In this document: positions 1-8,905 of the stretch, piece after piece
Layout: the number at the start of each line of letters is the position of its first letter
Numbering within the stretch: position 1 is the first letter of the stretch
Assembly: GCA_002336915.1 (NCBI GenBank)
Contig: DDET01000051.1
Span: forward strand, 61,469-125,468
Direction: 5' to 3'
DNA: 64,000 bases
Source: Bacteroidetes bacterium UBA1947
GTDB taxonomy: Bacteria > Bacteroidota > Bacteroidia > Chitinophagales > Chitinophagaceae
Notes under the pieces: model-generated
Databases searched by the model: none
What the model saw: only the letters and a program-made list of their open reading frames with translations
Told to the model about the DNA's origin: nothing
Translations under genes and position numbers: made by a program

Positions 1-1248
1 GCTGTAGCGGATACCCTCAGACCCAAGCCTACAGTGAGCTTTTTTAAAACTTTTGGTACGGCTCAATTCAGAATGAACGGATTTGATGTGGAGTTTGTGG
101 GCGCAAGAAAGGAATCGTACAGCAGCCACTCACGCAAACCTGATGTAACAGCCGGAACCATTGAAGATGACCAATTAAGAAGGGACTTTACGATAAATGC
201 GCTTGCCATAAGCCTCAATAAAAGCGACTACGGAAAACTGGTTGATCCATTTAATGGCATAAAGGACCTTGAAGATAAAATAATACGTACGCCACTGGGG
301 CCTGACATCACTTTTTCGGACGACCCCTTAAGGATGATGCGGGCAATACGTTTTGCGACACAGCTTAATTTTGAGATATACCCCGAAACCTTCGAAGCAA
401 TAACACGCAATAAAGAAAGGATACGCATCATATCGAAAGAGCGCATTACCGATGAGTTGAACAAGATAATAATGGCTGTAAAACCTTCAATTGGTTTTGA
501 TCTTTTGTTTCGTAGCGGGCTGCTGAAAGAGATCTTCCCTCAAATGGTGGATCTATCAGGTGTCGAAATCGTTGAAGGCAAAGGGCATAAGGATAATTTT
601 TACCACACGCTGCAAGTATTGGACAACGTAGCCAACCGCAGTGATAGCTTATGGCTGCGCTGGGCAGCAATACTGCATGACATCGGCAAACCAGCAACGA
701 AGCGTTTCGAAGATGGCCACGGATGGACATTTCACGGCCACGAAGTTGTGGGACAAAAAATGACATCCAGGATTTTCCGTGAGCTTAAACTGCCGCAGCA
801 CGAGCAGATGAAATATGTGGCCAAGCTGGTGGCACTGCACCTACGCCCTATCAGCCTCAGCAAAGAAGATATTACCGATTCAGCAATGCGCCGTCTCCTG
901 TTTGACGCAGGCGATGATCTTGAAGATCTGATGATACTTTGCGAGAGTGATATTACCTCGAAGAATAAGCTCAAAGTAAAACGCTACCTGGAGAATTTTG
1001 AGCTGGTGAAAGAAAGGCTGAAGGCAGTAGAAGAAAAAGACCAGGTGCGCAACTGGCAGCCGCCGGTGGACGGTGATGAGATCATGCAAATGTTCAACAT
1101 CCCGCCGTCGCGCCAGGTGGGGGTAATCAAAACAGCATTACGTGAGGCCATATTGGACGGCATAATACCCAACGAACGCGAGGCCGCGTATAAGTATGTC
1201 CTCGATATAGCAGCAGGGCTAGGATTACAAGCTGTGAATAAAAGCTAA
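1..1248 (+). CDS. cca: CCA tRNA nucleotidyltransferase / HD-domain enzyme, 5' end outside window
   Basis: Adds or repairs the 3' CCA of tRNAs in the cytoplasm. The frame is open from base 1, so the start codon and the catalytic GSxxRD head lie upstream of the window. Visible are the end of the nucleotidyltransferase head (VEFVGARKESY, then RRDFTINALAI), the RNA-binding neck (DPLRMMRAIRFATQL) and a C-terminal HD phosphohydrolase domain (LHDIGKP near base 680). This long form with an HD domain is the usual one in Bacteroidota. The stop overlaps the next start (TAATG), so the two genes are translationally coupled. A poly(A) polymerase of the same superfamily is the main alternative; the HD domain favours the CCA enzyme. 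Confidence 0.93.
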   Translation, partial: AVADTLRPKPTVSFFKTFGTAQFRMNGFDVEFVGARKESYSSHSRKPDVTAGTIEDDQLRRDFTINALAISLNKSDYGKLVDPFNGIKDLEDKIIRTPLGPDITFSDDPLRMMRAIRFATQLNFEIYPETFEAITRNKERIRIISKERITDELNKIIMAVKPSIGFDLLFRSGLLKEIFPQMVDLSGVEIVEGKGHKDNFYHTLQVLDNVANRSDSLWLRWAAILHDIGKPATKRFEDGHGWTFHGHEVVGQKMTSRIFRELKLPQHEQMKYVAKLVALHLRPISLSKEDITDSAMRRLLFDAGDDLEDLMILCESDITSKNKLKVKRYLENFELVKERLKAVEEKDQVRNWQPPVDGDEIMQMFNIPPSRQVGVIKTALREAILDGIIPNEREAAYKYVLDIAAGLGLQAVNKS

Positions 1249-1763
1249 TGGCAATATTCAGCGTGCAAATGGCTGACATTACCAAAATGGATGTTGACGC
1301 AATCGTGAACGCTGCCAACAGTTCGCTGCTTGGCGGTGGCGGTGTGGACGGAGCCATTCACCGCGCGGCAGGACCGCAACTCCTGGAAGCATGCCGTAAA
1401 CTGAATGGCTGCAAAACAGGGGAGGCTAAAATAACACCGGCTTTTCTTTTACCTGCAAAGTACGTAATCCATGCCGTAGGGCCTGTATGGCGGGGCGGCA
1501 ATGAAAATGAAGAGCAACTCCTTGCAAGTGCGTATAGAAATTCCCTTGAGCTGGCGCTAACATGCTATATCAAAACAATAGCCTTTCCTAATATTAGCAC
1601 CGGCGTTTATAATTTTCCTAAGGAAAAGGCTGCAACATTGGCACTGAAAGCGGTCAACGGCTTTTGTGATTCGCACCCTGCTGCGCTCACCGAAATACTT
1701 TTTACCTGTTTCGATCATGAGAATTACGAGATATACCGCCAATTACTTAAAGACAATTCTTAG
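1248..1763 (+). CDS. Macro-domain protein, probable ADP-ribose / O-acetyl-ADP-ribose hydrolase
   Basis: 171 residues forming one macro domain of the MacroD/YmdB type. The ADP-ribose binding motifs are NAANSSLLGGGGVDGAI near the N-terminus and STGVYNFP in the second half; the Asn and the GGGGVDG loop are those used by deacetylating MacroD enzymes. It probably removes ADP-ribose or deacetylates O-acetyl-ADP-ribose in the cytoplasm. The start overlaps the stop of the CCA enzyme gene by one base, suggesting coupled expression and a possible link to RNA-end or tRNA metabolism (inference). No signal peptide or membrane segment is seen. Substrate specificity cannot be read from sequence. Confidence 0.9.
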   Translation: MAIFSVQMADITKMDVDAIVNAANSSLLGGGGVDGAIHRAAGPQLLEACRKLNGCKTGEAKITPAFLLPAKYVIHAVGPVWRGGNENEEQLLASAYRNSLELALTCYIKTIAFPNISTGVYNFPKEKAATLALKAVNGFCDSHPAALTEILFTCFDHENYEIYRQLLKDNS

Positions 1764-1837
1764 TGCTCAAGTGGCGATAGCCGCTTTATTGCTACCTGCG
1801 CTCCCAGCCTGTACATGCAATAAACGCACATGTGTGT

Positions 1838-1892
1838 TAACATTAAATTAATACTGTGGTAACATTACAATAATAACATCATCCTTTTTTTG
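1838..1892 (+). promoter_or_regulatory. Putative PHO box and -7 element upstream of porin-pst operon
   Basis: Four contiguous 11-bp direct repeats: TAACATTAAAT (1838), TAATACTGTGG (1849), TAACATTACAA (1860), TAATAACATCA (1871). Three bases (TCC) separate them from TTTTTTTG at 1885-1892, one mismatch from the Bacteroidota -7 consensus TAnnTTTG. The ATG follows 26 bases later. PhoB-family regulators bind 11-bp direct repeats in place of a -35/-33 element, and the same layout recurs at 10766-10820 and 13716-13770. The pattern is seen directly; binding by PhoB is inferred. Confidence 0.72.
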
Positions 1893-1918
1893 CATCAAAA
1901 TTAAATTTCCATTAAGAT

Positions 1919-3136
1919 ATGGTTAAATCTACAACGAGCGTTACTAAAATCGCCCTCCTGTCTTTAGTATTGGCCTGTGCTGCTCCCTGCGTTAAAACTC
2001 AAGCGCAATCGGCACCCGATACAATGAGCCAAAACAAGTTTAAACCGCATGGACAATTATGGGGATATGCCTTTGGCGACTATGCCTATAAAGACCATGC
2101 TGACACCGTGGGGGGCGGGCGCGGAGGCGCCAACCAATATACAAAGGTGCCACAAAGTCAGAGTATGTTCCAGTTCCGCCGTATTTATCTTGGTTATAAC
2201 TATGACATCAGCGAAAAATTCGCGGCAGAATTCCTGCTTGCTGCTGAAGACAATTTTGGTGGTGGCGACCTGCTGGCAAACGGCAAATTTGCCCCTTATG
2301 TAAAGCTTGCAAATCTTCGCTGGAAAAACATATTCCCGGGTGCGGATTTAGTGGCCGGCCAGGTATCCACCCCGGCCTTCCCTATGATGTCCGAATCTAT
2401 ATGGGCTTACCGCTCTATAGAAAGAACGGTAGCGGATATACGCCGCACACCTTCATTTGACCTTGGTCTTACTTTACAGGGAAGATTCATACCAAAGAAC
2501 GACAATTTCGGCTATAATATAATGGTAGGTAATGGCAGCAGCGCCAGGCCCGAAACAGACAAGTTCAAAGCTTTTTATGGCGATGTGTATGCCAAATTTC
2601 TCAAGAAAAAGATAGTTGTAGATGTTTATGCCGATTATCAGCGCCTCAACTGGTCACCCGGTTTTCACCATGCCAGGAACATGATAAAGGGCTTTGTAGC
2701 TTATACTACTCCTAAACTTACAGTGGGTGTTGAAGCTTTTTACAACCAGATAACTGCCGATGATATTGACACAAAAGTGGCAGGGGGGAAAGATACAGTA
2801 AGTAATAAGTCGATGGCGGCATCGGTGTTTGTGCGTGGCCGCATCTATAAAGATAAATTAGGCTTCTTTGCGCGTTACGACAATTTCGCTCCATCGGGTA
2901 ACATAGACAACACTAAATACAATACCGATATACCACTCACATCGCAGTACGATCCTAATACAAAAGAACAATTCATTACAGCAGGTATCGATTATACACC
3001 GATCAAGAATGTACATATCATGCCAAACATCTGGTACAATTCATACACCAATGTAGGCCCGCACAATTATGGTGCTGCGAATAATGGCTATGATATGGTA
3101 TACCGCGTTACGCTCTATTATGTATATGGAAAATAA
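1919..3136 (+). CDS. Outer-membrane porin, probably phosphate-selective (OprO/OprP-like)
   Basis: 405 residues with a signal peptide of about 30 residues (cleavage likely near KTQAQ-S) and a body rich in alternating aromatic beta strands (MFQFRRIYLGYNY) ending in LYYVYGK, as in outer-membrane barrels of the phosphate-selective porin family. It is the first gene of the pst operon, 42 bases before pstS, and follows the putative PHO box, so phosphate passage across the outer membrane is the likely job. Family assignment rests on overall pattern and context rather than on a diagnostic motif; a general anion porin remains possible. Confidence 0.82.
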   Translation: MVKSTTSVTKIALLSLVLACAAPCVKTQAQSAPDTMSQNKFKPHGQLWGYAFGDYAYKDHADTVGGGRGGANQYTKVPQSQSMFQFRRIYLGYNYDISEKFAAEFLLAAEDNFGGGDLLANGKFAPYVKLANLRWKNIFPGADLVAGQVSTPAFPMMSESIWAYRSIERTVADIRRTPSFDLGLTLQGRFIPKNDNFGYNIMVGNGSSARPETDKFKAFYGDVYAKFLKKKIVVDVYADYQRLNWSPGFHHARNMIKGFVAYTTPKLTVGVEAFYNQITADDIDTKVAGGKDTVSNKSMAASVFVRGRIYKDKLGFFARYDNFAPSGNIDNTKYNTDIPLTSQYDPNTKEQFITAGIDYTPIKNVHIMPNIWYNSYTNVGPHNYGAANNGYDMVYRVTLYYVYGK

Positions 3137-3178
3137 AAGAAACAACTATTAAAAAAAACCGCACAAAAAAATAATAAA

Positions 3179-4279
3179 ATGAACGCAATAAAAGGAATTA
3201 AAACGCTCACTTTCGCCGGCCTTGCTTTGGCCCTCGCGGGAAGTCTTTCACTATATAGCTGTAATGGCGGCGGCAATGCCTCCGGCACCGACAGCACATC
3301 AGGCGATGCCAACACTGTTTTGGGCGCGGGTAGCACGTTTGACTATCCATTGTTCTCAAAACAGTTCTCAGACTACAACAAAACGACCGGCCTTAAAGTA
3401 AACTACCAGTCAATTGGTTCAGGTGGCGGTATCCTGCAGCTTACCAACAAAACAGTTGATTTTGGTGCTTCTGATGCTCCTTTGAATGATGAGCAGACCC
3501 AAAAAATAGGTGCTCCTGCCCTGCATATACCTGTTACAGCAGGGGCAGTAGTATTAAGCTACAATTTGCCTGATGTAAAAGACACGTTGAAATTAACACC
3601 GGATATCCTTGCCAATATATTCCTGGGCAACATCAAAAAATGGAATGACCCAAAGATCGCGGCTATCAATACAGGTGTTAAACTGCCTGACATGGAAATA
3701 GTGATAGCACACCGTTCCGATGGTAGCGGTACTACCAACATCTTTACTACCTACCTAAGCAAAGTAAGCCCGGATTGGACAAGTAAAGTAGGTAAAGGCT
3801 CTTCAGTTAACTGGCCGGTAGGCCTTGGCGGAAAGGGGAACGAAGGTGTTGCAGGCCTTGTTAAGCAGACGCCGGGCACCATTGGTTATATAGAGCTGGC
3901 TTATGCTATTCAAAATGGTATGGCTTACGCCAAAATACAGAACAAGGCGGGCAATTTCATTACGCCAAGCATAGCTTCTGTTACAGCTGCCGCCAATATC
4001 CAGCTGCCTGCTGATGCTAAGGTATCGCTTACTAATACAGAGGCTGCAGACGGCTACCCGATCTCAGGTCTTTCATGGGTGCTTATTTACAAAGAACAAA
4101 AATACAACGACCGTTCACAGGATAAAGCTACAAAGCTGTTGAAGCTTATCTGGTGGCAGGTTCATGAAGGCCAACAGTTCAGCGCGCCTTTAAACTATGC
4201 TCCATTATCGCAAAATGCTGTGACAACTGCTGAAGCGATCCTGAAGTCGGCCACATATGATGGCAAGCCAATATTATAA
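3179..4279 (+). CDS. pstS: PstS, phosphate ABC transporter substrate-binding lipoprotein
   Basis: Periplasmic receptor that hands inorganic phosphate to PstCA. The signal peptide ends in a lipobox (LYSC, Cys28), so the mature protein is probably lipid-anchored. Phosphate-binding motifs typical of PstS are present: GAGSTFDYPLF with its Thr/Ser, the SIGSGGG loop, DFGASDAPL, and HRSDGSGTTNIF. Length (366) is normal for the family. It lies 42 bases after the porin and 40 before pstC, and has no separate promoter that I can see, so it is most likely driven by the PHO-box promoter at 1838. Confidence 0.97.
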   Translation: MNAIKGIKTLTFAGLALALAGSLSLYSCNGGGNASGTDSTSGDANTVLGAGSTFDYPLFSKQFSDYNKTTGLKVNYQSIGSGGGILQLTNKTVDFGASDAPLNDEQTQKIGAPALHIPVTAGAVVLSYNLPDVKDTLKLTPDILANIFLGNIKKWNDPKIAAINTGVKLPDMEIVIAHRSDGSGTTNIFTTYLSKVSPDWTSKVGKGSSVNWPVGLGGKGNEGVAGLVKQTPGTIGYIELAYAIQNGMAYAKIQNKAGNFITPSIASVTAAANIQLPADAKVSLTNTEAADGYPISGLSWVLIYKEQKYNDRSQDKATKLLKLIWWQVHEGQQFSAPLNYAPLSQNAVTTAEAILKSATYDGKPIL

Positions 4280-4319
4280 GAGAAGGGTGAAGAGTATAGT
4301 AACATAACCAGGTAAGTAC

Positions 4320-5303
4320 ATGGAAACGAACTCAAATAATAGTGCAATTACCCGCAAGCAACCAATGCTGCGGGTAATTAATATTAAAACACCGGAGATA
4401 CTGAAACTGAAACGGATCAAACGCTCATATCGGCATATTAAAGCCGAGAATGTCTTCAGGCGTGTACTGTTTACAATGGCGCTTTTAATGCTGGTGATAG
4501 TAGCGGGCATTGCACTAACGCTTACCGTGGAGTCGATACCGTCACTTAAAGCTTTGGGGGTAAGTTACCTCTGGGGTAAAGTGTGGGACCCTGTAGCTGA
4601 TGTTTACGGTGCCTTCCCATTCTTATTGGGCACGCTACTCACTTCGTTCCTGGCATTGATCATATCTATCCCCTTCTCCTTCGGCATAGCTATTTTCCTG
4701 GGTGAATATTACCCCAAGGGATGGTTCTCCAATCTTATCAAGAATACGGTTGAGCTCATTGCGGCAGTACCGTCAGTAATCTACGGTTTCTGGGGCTTAT
4801 TTGTACTGGTGCCCATAGTAAGGGCATTCGAAAGCAAAATAGGCGTAACACCATATGGCATAGGCATTTTTTCCTCTGCGCTTATCCTGTCCATTATGAT
4901 CATTCCTTACGCTGCTTCTATGGGTAGGGAAATGATACGTATGGTCCCTTCTCAATTGAAAGAAGGCGCCTACTCACTGGGAGCTACACGTTACGAAGTA
5001 ATGAGAAGCATCGTACTACCTTATACTAAATCGGGGCTTTTTGCAGGTGTGCTATTATCCCTCGGCCGTGCCCTTGGCGAGACAATGGCAGTAACCATGG
5101 TGATAGGCAATACCAGCCTGATACCCAAAAGCATCTTCGCACCGGGCAATACTATGGCCAGTGTGATCGCGAACGAATTTACAGAAGCCGACAGGACAGT
5201 GTACTTGTCAGCACTTATAGAACTGGGACTCGTACTCTTCCTGGTAACGGTAGTGATAAACATGATAGGGAAAAGGATCATTAAGCGCTTTACAAACGAT
5301 TAA
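4320..5303 (+). CDS. pstC: PstC, phosphate ABC transporter permease
   Basis: Inner-membrane permease subunit (327 residues, about six membrane segments) of the PstSCAB phosphate importer. It has a roughly 60-residue cytoplasmic N-terminal extension before the first membrane helix. The ABC-permease EAA loop is visible (GATRYEVMRSIVLP) followed by SLGRALGETMAV, the usual PstC signature. The pstA ATG lies three bases after its stop. Assignment as PstC rather than PstA rests on gene order and on the long first periplasmic region. Confidence 0.96.
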   Translation: METNSNNSAITRKQPMLRVINIKTPEILKLKRIKRSYRHIKAENVFRRVLFTMALLMLVIVAGIALTLTVESIPSLKALGVSYLWGKVWDPVADVYGAFPFLLGTLLTSFLALIISIPFSFGIAIFLGEYYPKGWFSNLIKNTVELIAAVPSVIYGFWGLFVLVPIVRAFESKIGVTPYGIGIFSSALILSIMIIPYAASMGREMIRMVPSQLKEGAYSLGATRYEVMRSIVLPYTKSGLFAGVLLSLGRALGETMAVTMVIGNTSLIPKSIFAPGNTMASVIANEFTEADRTVYLSALIELGLVLFLVTVVINMIGKRIIKRFTND

Positions 5304-5306
5304 TTT

Positions 5307-6152
5307 ATGAGTGTACAGATAAAATACAGGATAGGAAAAAGCACAGCGTTTAAGGGGCTAATTATTTTCCTGGCGTGCATAAGCATACTGCCGCTGCTTG
5401 CCATACTCTTTTACATTATTAAGGAAGGCCTTACCAAGATCAACTGGCATTTCCTTACCCATATACCCAAGCCTGTTGGCGAGGTAGGAGGTGGCATTGC
5501 AAACGCACTACTTGGCAGTTTCCTTATAGTATTAGTAGCTTCTGTAATTGCCATTCCCATAGGCATCCTGTGCGGAATATACCTGAGCGAAAACAAAACA
5601 AGCAAGCTTGCCTATTGGAGCCGGCTTGCGGTAGATATATTACAAGGCATTCCCTCGATTGTTATCGGTATTGTTATTTACTTCTGGCTGGTAAAACCAC
5701 TCGGCGGTTTCTCAGCTTTGTCAGGAAGCATAGCCCTTGCGATAATGATGCTGCCAATATTGGTTCGTTCAACCGAAGAAACTTTAAAAATGCTTCCACC
5801 TTCTTTAAAGGAAGCTGCCCTGGCACTGGGCATGCCTTATCACAGGGTGATGCTGAAGGTAATATTACCCTGTGGCATAAGCGGTATTCTTTCGGGTATC
5901 ATGCTATCTATCGCCAGGGTTGCGGGTGAAACTGCGCCACTGCTCTTTACGGCATTCGGCAACCCATTCTTAAGTTCAAATATCTTCAGGCCCATGCAAA
6001 GCCTTCCCTTGCTTATATTCAACTATGCCACCAGCCCTTATGACGACTGGCACGACCTTGCATGGGGTGCATCGCTGGTATTGCTGATGTGGGTATTGCT
6101 GCTAAATATTATTACAAAAATTACGACACGGAGATGGAACATACAATTGTAA
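5307..6152 (+). CDS. pstA: PstA, phosphate ABC transporter permease
   Basis: Second permease subunit (281 residues) of the phosphate importer. Six predicted membrane helices; the EAA loop reads ALGMPYHRVMLKVILP and is followed by IARVAGETAPLLFTA, the conserved PstA tail. It starts three bases after pstC and its 3' end overlaps pstB by 19 bases, so translation of the three genes is coupled. No unusual features. Confidence 0.96.
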   Translation: MSVQIKYRIGKSTAFKGLIIFLACISILPLLAILFYIIKEGLTKINWHFLTHIPKPVGEVGGGIANALLGSFLIVLVASVIAIPIGILCGIYLSENKTSKLAYWSRLAVDILQGIPSIVIGIVIYFWLVKPLGGFSALSGSIALAIMMLPILVRSTEETLKMLPPSLKEAALALGMPYHRVMLKVILPCGISGILSGIMLSIARVAGETAPLLFTAFGNPFLSSNIFRPMQSLPLLIFNYATSPYDDWHDLAWGASLVLLMWVLLLNIITKITTRRWNIQL

Positions 6153-6892
6153 GCACGAAGGATTTTAACGCGTATTTTGGCGATAACCACGTAGTAAAGA
6201 ATGTTAACATAGAAATACCCCACAATAATGTAGTAGCGGTAATGGGCCCTTCCGGTTGCGGTAAAACAACCTTCCTGCGTTGTATAAATCGCATGCATGA
6301 GCTTATACCCAATGCTACCTGCTCAGGCACCATGATGCTGCACAAAGAGAACGTGTACGAAATGCACCCGATCTTTGTGCGCCTTAAAATAGGCATGGTA
6401 TTTCAACGCCCCAACCCCTTCCCTAACCTGAGCATTTACGACAATGTAATAGCCGGTTACAAGCTCAATGGCATAAAGCTATCTAAAGCAGAGAAGGATA
6501 AGATAGTGGAGTCATCGCTCACACGTGCTGCACTATGGAACGAGGTGAAAGACTCATTACACCAGAAAGGTACTTTCCTGTCCGGCGGGCAGCAGCAGCG
6601 CCTGTGTATTGCTCGTGCTATCGCCATGGAACCGGAAGTGTTGCTGTTGGACGAACCTACTTCAGCGCTTGACCCGATTTCCACATCAAGTATTGAAGAG
6701 CTTTTGCATGAGCTCAAAAAAAATTATACCTTGATCATCGTGACGCATAATATGCAGCAGGCTGCAAGGGTAAGCGATAAGACCGCTTTCTTTTACCTGG
6801 GTGAGCTGGTAGAATATGATGATACCAAGCAAATGTTCACAAATCCATCGGACACAAGGACCCAAAATTATATAACAGGCCGTTTTAGCTAA
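6134..6892 (+). CDS. pstB: PstB, phosphate ABC transporter ATPase
   Basis: Energises phosphate import. From the ATG at 6134 the protein has 252 residues: Walker A GPSGCGKTT (38-46), signature LSGGQQQR (149-156) and Walker B LLLDEP (169-174) followed by TSALDP. A longer frame begins at 6062 inside pstA, but the family starts close to EHTIVSTKDF, so 6134 is chosen; this leaves a 19-base overlap with pstA. Coupled to pstA, followed by phoU after 19 bases. Confidence 0.97.
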   Translation: MEHTIVSTKDFNAYFGDNHVVKNVNIEIPHNNVVAVMGPSGCGKTTFLRCINRMHELIPNATCSGTMMLHKENVYEMHPIFVRLKIGMVFQRPNPFPNLSIYDNVIAGYKLNGIKLSKAEKDKIVESSLTRAALWNEVKDSLHQKGTFLSGGQQQRLCIARAIAMEPEVLLLDEPTSALDPISTSSIEELLHELKKNYTLIIVTHNMQQAARVSDKTAFFYLGELVEYDDTKQMFTNPSDTRTQNYITGRFS

Positions 6893-6911
6893 GCTTAAAA
6901 TTAAATTGACC

Positions 6912-7574
6912 ATGACACAGTTAGAAGTTGAATTAGAATCTGTCAAGGCTGAAGTTACCAGTATGTGGATACTTGTTCAGTCGCAACTGAACAAGGCGCG
7001 TGAGGCCATGCTATATTTCGATAAGGACCTTGCCCGCGAGGTGGTCTTGAAAGAAAAACGTGTCAATGCCTTCGAGCTGAAAATAGACCGCGATTGCGAA
7101 AATATCTTTGCACTTTATTGTCCCGTTGCTATCGACCTTCGTTTCCTGCTGGCTATTCTTAAAATAAATAACAACCTGGAGCGCATTGGCGATATCGCCG
7201 ACGGCATCTGCAAATACATCATCGACTCGCCGGTTAATTTTGACCACGACCTGATGGAGAGTGCCCACCTCCTCACCATGTATAACGATGCCATCAATAT
7301 CCTGATGGACACGCGTATAGCATTCGAGAAGGAAGATACCAGCCTGGCACGCAGCATCTTTAAAAGAGATGAGGCGCTGGATGTGATCAATAAAAATGCC
7401 AACGAGAATATTGCCACATACATAAAAGCACATATGGATAGTATGGCTGAAGCACTATATGTGTTATCCATCATACGTAAACTGGAGCGTGTTGGTGACC
7501 AGGCAAAAAATATAGCCGAAGAAATAATATTCTTCGTAGAGGCCAAAGTGCTGAAACACCAGGAGAATGGTTAA
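6912..7574 (+). CDS. phoU: PhoU, phosphate signalling regulator
   Basis: 220-residue all-helical protein with two PhoU repeats, each containing the acidic metal-binding helix seen in the family (KEKRVNAFELKIDRDCE, and NLERIGDIADG / KLERVGDQAKNIAEE). PhoU links PstSCAB activity to a PhoR-type sensor kinase and represses the Pho response when phosphate is plentiful. ATG at 6912 is preferred; an in-frame TTG lies two codons upstream. It closes the porin-pst operon, with a terminator hairpin right after it. No phoR/phoB pair is in this window. Confidence 0.96.
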   Translation: MTQLEVELESVKAEVTSMWILVQSQLNKAREAMLYFDKDLAREVVLKEKRVNAFELKIDRDCENIFALYCPVAIDLRFLLAILKINNNLERIGDIADGICKYIIDSPVNFDHDLMESAHLLTMYNDAINILMDTRIAFEKEDTSLARSIFKRDEALDVINKNANENIATYIKAHMDSMAEALYVLSIIRKLERVGDQAKNIAEEIIFFVEAKVLKHQENG

Positions 7575-7598
7575 TACAATTTAAGGTACTATAATTCA

Positions 7599-7627
7599 AA
7601 AGCCTCCGTTTAAACCGGGGGCTTTTT
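7599..7627 (+). terminator. Intrinsic terminator after phoU
   Basis: Stem AAGCCTCCG / CCGGGGGCTT (with a mismatch) around a short TTTAAA loop, followed by TTTTT. It marks the end of the porin-pst-phoU transcript. Confidence 0.8.
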
Positions 7628-7645
7628 CGCAACTAGTGCCCAATT

Positions 7646-7675
7646 ATTGTATTGGGGTATTATAAATTACTTTTG
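7646..7675 (+). promoter_or_regulatory. Putative promoter of aminotransferase gene
   Basis: TACTTTTG at 7668-7675 matches the Bacteroidota -7 consensus TAnnTTTG; an ATTG at 7646-7649 lies 18 bases upstream as a partial -33 element. The ATG is at 7680, only four bases after the -7 box, so the message may be leaderless. Confidence 0.45.
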
Positions 7676-7679
7676 CTTT

Positions 7680-8852
7680 ATGAATGAACGGCAACTCTTT
7701 CAGCAGCATCTTGCGCAAACTTCTCCCGAGCCTATAGGAATCCAAATAGCCTCCGCATCGGGCAATTACCTGTACGATGCAGACAATAACGGGTATCTCG
7801 ACCTCATTGGTGGTATAAGCGTTTGTAATATTGGCCATTGCCACCCAAAAGTGGTAGCTGCCATAAAGAAACAAGCTGAAACTTACCTGCACGTAATGGT
7901 ATACGGAGAGCTGATACAGAGTCCACAGGTACAATATGCCACTTTATTGACCCAACATTTGCCTGCCTCGCTTAACTGCGTATACTTTACTAACTCAGGC
8001 GCCGAAGCGACGGAAGGGGCCATTAAGCTCGCACGTCGTGCCACGGGCAGACCACGCTTGATAAGCTGCAATAAAAGTTACCACGGTTCCACCACTGGCG
8101 CGCTCAGCCTAATGGGTGATGAATATTGGCGCAACGCCTTTCGCCCACTCCTACAGGGGGTAAAGCACTTTGATTATAATAGTCAAGCCTTAATCGAGGC
8201 CATTGACGAAGAAACAGCCTGTGTGATCATTGAAACGATACAGGGTGAGGCCGGAGTAATAGAACCAAACAGGGGCTGGCTCAATGCACTAAGGACACGC
8301 TGCACCGAAACTGGCACCTTGCTGGTAATGGACGAGATACAATGCGGTTTCGGACGTACAGGTAAACTATGGGGTTTTGAGCACTATGGCATTGTGCCCG
8401 ATGTTATTTTGCTGGGCAAGGCACTTGGCGGCGGCATGCCTTTGGGTGCTTTTGTTGCTTCAGGGCAATTAATGCAAACGCTTAGCCACGATCCTGTATT
8501 GGGCCACATCACCACATTCGGTGGTCATCCGCTTTGCTGTGCTGCAGGTATGGCAGCCATGCAAGTATTGTTGGATGAGCAACTCGCCACGCAGGTGGCA
8601 GAAAAAGAAGCTTTATTCCACTCCCTGCTCATTCACCCGGCAATCAGGCAAGTCCGCAGCAAGGGCCTTCTAATCGCCGCAGAACTGGACACTGTTGAAC
8701 ATGTGCTCAGCACATTAAAAACCTGCCTCGCAAAAGGCCTGTTTTCCGATTGGTTCCTGTTCGCGGCTAATTGCATCCGCATTGCTCCGCCTCTTACCAT
8801 CACCACTCAGGAGATAGAAACGGCCTGTAGCATCATATTGGAATCTCTATAA
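7680..8852 (+). CDS. Class III PLP-dependent aminotransferase (acetylornithine/ornithine type)
   Basis: 390 residues of the fold-type I, class III aminotransferase family. The PLP lysine is K247 in GKALGGGMPLG, the cofactor aspartate is D218 in MDEIQCGFGRTG, and the phosphate-binding NSGAEATEGAIK is at about 105-116. Family members transfer the omega- or alpha-amino group of ornithine, acetylornithine, 4-aminobutyrate or lysine to 2-oxoglutarate; which one applies here cannot be decided, and no arginine or lysine pathway gene is adjacent. ATG 7680 is chosen over an upstream frame extension because it directly precedes the conserved N-terminus and a -7 promoter box lies just before it. Confidence 0.9.
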   Translation: MNERQLFQQHLAQTSPEPIGIQIASASGNYLYDADNNGYLDLIGGISVCNIGHCHPKVVAAIKKQAETYLHVMVYGELIQSPQVQYATLLTQHLPASLNCVYFTNSGAEATEGAIKLARRATGRPRLISCNKSYHGSTTGALSLMGDEYWRNAFRPLLQGVKHFDYNSQALIEAIDEETACVIIETIQGEAGVIEPNRGWLNALRTRCTETGTLLVMDEIQCGFGRTGKLWGFEHYGIVPDVILLGKALGGGMPLGAFVASGQLMQTLSHDPVLGHITTFGGHPLCCAAGMAAMQVLLDEQLATQVAEKEALFHSLLIHPAIRQVRSKGLLIAAELDTVEHVLSTLKTCLAKGLFSDWFLFAANCIRIAPPLTITTQEIETACSIILESL

Positions 8853-8880
8853 AAAAACCGTCCCGCATAAAGCGGGACGG
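8851..8880 (-). terminator. Terminator between convergent genes
   Basis: Perfect 9-bp stem CCGTCCCGC / GCGGGACGG with a 5-base loop. On the minus strand it is followed by seven T, so it ends the beta-helix T9SS gene; it also sits immediately after the stop of the plus-strand aminotransferase. Confidence 0.88.
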
Positions 8881-8905
8881 CGTAAAACCATTTTGTTGTT
8901 TGTAA

